Shown: piece by piece, positions 55,861-60,000 of the stretch
Layout of the letters: each line of letters starts with the position of its first letter
How positions within the stretch are numbered: the stretch's first letter is position 1
Source of the DNA: Cryptomeria japonica
Taxonomy: Eukaryota; Streptophyta; Pinopsida; Cupressales; Cupressaceae
Direction of reading: 5' to 3'
Assembly (NCBI RefSeq): GCF_030272615.1
Contig: NC_081412.1
Span: 694,906,083 to 694,966,082, forward strand
Length of the DNA: 60,000 nucleotides
The notes under the pieces: generated by a model
The model's input: the letters and a program-made list of their open reading frames with translations, nothing else
Databases searched by the model: none
What the model was told of the DNA's origin: nothing
Position numbers and translations under genes: made by a program

Positions 55861-56389
55861 CTCTTGATTACAGTAAGCCTTTTTCTCTATTTTCCTTTGC
55901 TTCATATCATATAGTAGCAGCAGTATTGTTACAAATGGATGAGGAAGGATATGAACATCCTATAGCCTTCTATAGCAAGTCTTTGCAAGCAGCAAAATTG
56001 AAATATGAGACCATGGAGAAATAAGCTTATGCTCTAGTTAAAGCTATTAAGGCTTTTAGGCTGTACTTAGGGAATGCAAATATCATTTCTTATGTCCCAC
56101 ATGCTATAGTTAAGGATATTTTGTCTCAGTCTAAGGTTACTAGGAAGAGATGCAGATGGATCAACAAAATTCAAGAATTCGACTTGGAAATAAAGATCAC
56201 CAAATTGGTGAGAGGTTTAGGTTTGGCTAAGCTCATGACTGAGGCTAATCTCATGAATGTAGAAGTACGTAATGTTGAGTTTAGAGATGCTTTAGTCACT
56301 AGTATTGAGAAGCAACCCTGGTACTCAGAGATAGTCCAATTTTTAAGAGGTGCTACATTCTCAGAAGAAATGACACATAATCAAAAAAG
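55861..56389 (+). pseudogene. Element W gypsy-type RNase H, degenerate
   Basis: Contains PFSLFSFASYHIVAAVLLQMDEEGYEHPIAFYSKSL, KYETMEKQ-type segment with TAA, AYALVKAIKAFRLYLGN, and RCRWINKIQEFDLEIKI. The first catalytic Asp is Tyr (FASYH) and the usual DH near the end is PH (SYVPHAI). Catalysis is probably supplied by the second RNase H upstream of RT. Confidence 0.85.
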
Positions 56390-57575
56390 AACTCTAAAAC
56401 TCAAGTCCCAAAAATATGTGCTCATTCAGGGTGATCTTTTCTAGAGGAAAAGAGATGGAGAGCTACTAATGTGTTTGGATGAATTCCAAGCTAAACGGGT
56501 GTTGACCAAAATGCATGACGGAGTATGTGGAGGTCACTACTCTGCTAAAACTACTACTAGTAAGATAATCCGGGTTGGATACTATTGGCCCACTCTATTT
56601 AAGGATACTCATGCATATGTTTGGAAATGTGACCCATGTCAGAAATTCTCATCCAAGTTGAAGTATGAAGGAGCCTTACCCCTAAATCCAGTCTCTATAG
56701 AAGCTCCTTTTGTCCAGTGGGGCATTGATTTTATTGGAGAGATTGTTGAGAGGTCAGGGAGAGGTCACAGATGGATCATAGTGGCCACTAACTATTTCAC
56801 AAAATGGATAGAAGCTATCCCTACAAGAAGAGATACTAGTAAAGTTGTCATTGATTTCCTGATGGATAATGTTGTAACTAGATTTGGAACACCTACAAAA
56901 TTGGTGATGGATAATGCCATGTGTTTCAGATCAGAAGAGTTTGTAGGCTTTTGTACTAGTCACGGTATACTCATGTCCTACTCTTCACCTTATCACCCTC
57001 AGGGGAATGAGCAAGCGGAATCCAGCAATAAAAGCCTTTTGAACATCATTATGAAAATCTTGGAAGAGAATAATAGATCTTGGGATCAAAAATTGAAGTT
57101 AGCTCTGTGGGCATATAGAATAATAGTTAAGAAATCCATTGGAATGTCACCTTTTGAATTAGTCTATGGTGCCCAAGCCAGATTGCAAGTAAACAATCTT
57201 CTTCCAGTTTATAAGTTTTTGCAAAATGAGGACATGGAGATATCTAAACTGATGGAAAATAGAATGATCCAAATTGTAGAAATGGAGGAGCTTAGAACTT
57301 CTACCCATAAGAGAAATCAGAAAATCTAGTTGCAGTCAAAATACCTTTTTGATAAAAGGACATCACTAAGAAAGTTTCAAATTGATGATATTGTTCTTCA
57401 GTGGAATGCTAAAGGACAGGACAAAGGAAAGCACAAAAAATTTGAATCATTATGGATTGGTCCTTTTGTGGTCTGTAACATAAATGGTAAGGGTTCATAT
57501 TTCTTGAAGAGTATGAATGATGAAATACAAGAATTTCTAGTGCATGGACAATTCTTGAAGCATTATTTCTCTTAA
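56390..57575 (+). pseudogene. Element W integrase
   Basis: HHCC zinc finger (MHDGVCGGH ... CDPCQKF), core with WGIDFIGEIVERSGRGH, YFTKWIEAIPTRRDTS, LVMDNAMCFRSEEF and PYHPQGNEQAESSNKSL: the D, D and E are present with canonical 35-residue spacing. The C-terminus has LRKFQIDDIVLQWNAKGQ and WIGPFVVCNINGKGSYFL (GPY/F module). TAG at 56443 (Trp expected) and 57327 (Gln expected). Stop TAA at 57573. Confidence 0.93.
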
Positions 57576-57724
57576 TGTCCATGCACAGTAGGTCCTTTGT
57601 TTGTACATATTTTGTTTCCTTCCTATTTTTTTTCTTGTTTGGGTCTGCATTTCGGTCTATTTTTTCAGAGTTTCTGAGTCTTCTTGTGTTGACCTTGCGC
57701 TCAACCATCCCCAGTTAGAGCCGC
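57576..57724 (+). other. Element W 3' UTR
   Basis: 150 bp between pol stop and LTR. T-rich; ends CCCCAGTTAGAGCCGC. I see no strong polypurine tract, which is a weak point for the LTR boundary. Confidence 0.55.
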
Positions 57725-57873
57725 TGTTGTCACTGATTTAAAATGGGCTTTTCTTTTCCCATAATTAGCCATGATTTTTTTTGAAATCTTGAGTAAGGCG
57801 CATTTTCAATTGCTTTAGCTCTATTTTAGGTCTTAAGGGTTTAGGGTTTTTTTATTTTAAATTGCCTAATATC
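57725..57873 (+). mobile_element. Element W 3' LTR, first 149 bp only
   Basis: TGTTGTCACTGATTTAAAATG aligns with 43946 onward to CCTAATATC, then element V begins. The rest of this LTR should lie to the right of V, outside the window. ATATC (57869-57873) is the presumed target duplication of V. Confidence 0.9.
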
Positions 57874-59472
57874 TGTGTAGGGGAAAAAGCGAGACTAGGC
57901 TAACATGTCCTAATCCTACCTTTTGACACACATTGTGGAATATGAAAGAGCCTAGAGGTATCACACAATTGGCTACTTCTTTTTGTGGAAGAGAGAGAGC
58001 CACGGGCTACCTATTAGGATTTATATTCCTTTGTTGCAAATGATAGATAAAATGATGCAAGTTCAACTATTAACCCTAAAGTGTAAGTATGAACTAGTAA
58101 CAAGATTGCAGAATTGAGATTAAATAATGGAAAGCTGTAAACACAAGGACAAGATAAGAATGCAGATGTGTACTTGGAGTTAAAATCTAAGTGAAATGTT
58201 CGGGACGGGGGCGCGGGCCCCACTGTCCTGAAACTGCTCCTGAAATTGCTGTTTTGCAACCTGAAAAGCTGTCGGAAATGCTGAAACTTGCTGTCTGACA
58301 GAAGGACCAGGGCGCCTCACGCCCCTATCCTAGCTTTCTGGGCTGGAATTTGGTGTGAAGTTCAATCTCCGTCTACTTCCGTTAGATCTGCAACTTGCGG
58401 CGTCGTCCGAATCCTGAAACCTGCACTTATATCTGAAAAGGTATGGTGGGTGGCTATATAGGGTTTTGCCTTAGTCAAACCCCCGCTTTAGTGATTTCCA
58501 CCTCCATGAATAGCCAAGTTGTATTGTAAAAGTAGTGTGTGTGCAGACCTTATGTGTGTGCAAGATCCTAAAATGCAAGTAAGCAAACTAGAGCAACCTA
58601 GAAAGTAAACCCTAATTGCTTGCAAATGATAATGTAAATGCTCTAAATCAAGATGCAAAGTGATCTAAAGCATGAATACAAATGATATAATGAGGCTTAT
58701 GCAAAGACATGAAAAAAACATTCAATCATACCCAACCCCAAGGGAGGGGTACAAGCCAATCTTCAGTCGGTGATCCCTTATTGCTCTTCAATGTCTTCAA
58801 AGCCCTAAATGGATGAATGAATTTGATGAATGCTTGATGGATGGATGTTGAATGTTGTTGACGTCTTCAACGATCTGCTCTTTCGCTACGTAGAAGGCCC
58901 TTGAAACCAAAAATCCGATCCTTTCAAATGAAGAAAGAGAGCTCTTATATATGAAACCCTAGGTCTTAATTTCAACTTTTGGCCAACCTAGAGATTGAAT
59001 CTCCTGCCAATTTCTTGGCATTAAGATTTATTTTATGATTGGATTGTGCTCCTGAAATTTCGAGAAAAATGTCCGGGACCATGTGCACGTCGGGTGCCAT
59101 GGTCTCGACAACTTTTCACCAAATTTTTAGGGACGTCAGATATGATGATTTTAGAGCGAATCCCGAAGTTATAGGTGATTTCGAGATGTTTTGACCCCTG
59201 AAATCAAGCCCCCAAGTTCAAAATATGACCTAATTAGGGTTTTTGATTAAATGATGTATTAGAGGAATAAAATGAAAGGGGCACACTTTAATGAAAAGGG
59301 CCCAACTTTATGATATGGGAGATGATAAAATAGAACCCTAGACCTAATTAATTTAATTAATTAAGTGCTAAAGGGGAAATGCAATGCAAAATGCAAAATG
59401 CGCCAAGGCGGGTGCTAAACTAGGTGTGAAATTGTACCACCCTAGCAAGTGCATATAATTTATGACGCTACA
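57874..59472 (-). mobile_element. Element V 3' LTR, 1599 bp, minus orientation
   Basis: Minus strand starts TGTAGCGTCATAAATT at 59472 and ends CCCCTACACA at 57874. A minus-strand TATATAAGAGC lies at 58941-58951. Preceded on the minus strand by a polypurine tract, so it is the 3' LTR of an element extending right. A GC-rich patch lies at 58200-58330. It interrupts the W 3' LTR. Confidence 0.85.
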
Positions 59473-59488
59473 TTTAGCCCCCACTTTA
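59473..59488 (-). other. Element V polypurine tract
   Basis: Minus-strand CTAAAGTGGGGGCTAAA-type run directly before the LTR start TGTAGCG. Resembles the AAAGAGGGGCAAA tract of Y and Z, so V is probably a gypsy element. Confidence 0.75.
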
Positions 59489-60000
59489 GCGGTCATATGA
59501 ACACTATGTGCATATGCAAGCTAAAGTACAAAAAAGTAAACATTATTTGAAAAAGGATATATCCATAAGTCTGTCGAACGAAGCCCCCAGCGGTATCTGC
59601 AGTACACAGTTAGGAACCACACCCTACAAAACACACGTTAGATCACAAAATCACCTAATGCTTACTAAGGAAGGTGATGAAAATTTGAGGGTAGCTATAT
59701 GCCCCCCCCTGTTTCGGCTTGCTAATTTTAGTGAGTTGAAACAGGGTATCATGTTTACCACTTCAAATTGTTAAAGAATATTGATAACAAATGCTCACAA
59801 GAAGATTTGATATGAGATCAAAAACTAATGGAGAATCATTTGATAAGAAAGAGGACTAAATCTCAATTCCAACACAACAAAGAGTGTGAGGATTTGAGAG
59901 TTCTCTAACACAAGATGAAGGATGTAAATGGAAACAAAATGCAAAGAGAAGAAAAGAAAGGAAAAAAGCATGAATACACACATTGGTGATCCATGAAAAG
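59489..60000 (-). other. Element V internal region, 3' end
   Basis: About 510 bp of 3' non-coding sequence of V on the minus strand. No coding motif is recognisable on either strand; an 88-codon open frame at 59508-59774 has no familiar features. Confidence 0.5.

Noticed and set aside
58195-58340. GC-rich patch as a CpG-island-like host promoter
   Set aside because: It lies inside the V LTR and has no adjacent gene.

Overview
The window is wall-to-wall LTR retrotransposon sequence from a plant nuclear genome. I find no host gene, rRNA or tRNA. Deep nesting, giant Tat/Ogre-type Ty3/gypsy elements, SIRE-like Ty1/copia LTRs and AT-rich relics fit a large-genome seed plant. A gymnosperm is my guess; nothing in the sequence proves it. 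Every coding region carries stops or frameshifts.

Layout. The oldest layer is X, a minus-strand gypsy element now split into 5540-7034 and 40381-43945. Its left end was cut by copia element C2 (LTR 4396-5539). C2 abuts the 3' end of a second copia, C1 (RNase H 1270-1533, LTR 1778 to about 3390). C1 in turn is cut by a minus-strand gypsy LTR (1-1269). In the middle, gypsy element Y (7040-40375) sits in X with a 5-bp target duplication CTTTG. Y was itself hit three times: a minus-strand gypsy fragment U without LTRs lies inside its 5' LTR (7921-12714); a 455-bp solo LTR lies in gag (17256-17710, duplication CTATC); and a 12.6-kb non-autonomous element Z lies in the integrase (23222-35847, duplication ACATC). 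On the right, element W (from 43946) interrupts the protease of X. The 3' LTR of W is cut at 57874 by the 3' LTR of a minus-strand element V that runs off the window.

How the parts relate. X, Y and U are one Tat-like lineage (gag, PR, G-patch-like motif, variable linker, RT, gypsy RNase H, second archaeal-type RNase H, integrase). Z has no polymerase genes. It shares with Y the primer-binding site, a hairpin next to the polypurine tract, and a 3' non-coding box, so it was probably mobilised by Y-like enzymes. Z carries an about 700-codon unrecognised gag-position ORF and, on the opposite strand, a plant-mobile-domain (PMD) gene with its own TATA-like box.

Most notable is W. Terminal inverted repeats (TGTTGTC...GACAACA) and a primer-binding-site match at 50536 place its 5' LTR at 43946-50531, about 6.6 kb. 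That puts a decayed about 1165-codon ORF inside the LTR. The U3 part of the same LTR carries six diverged copies of an imperfect hairpin module. W also places its second RNase H between protease and RT, unlike X, Y and U.
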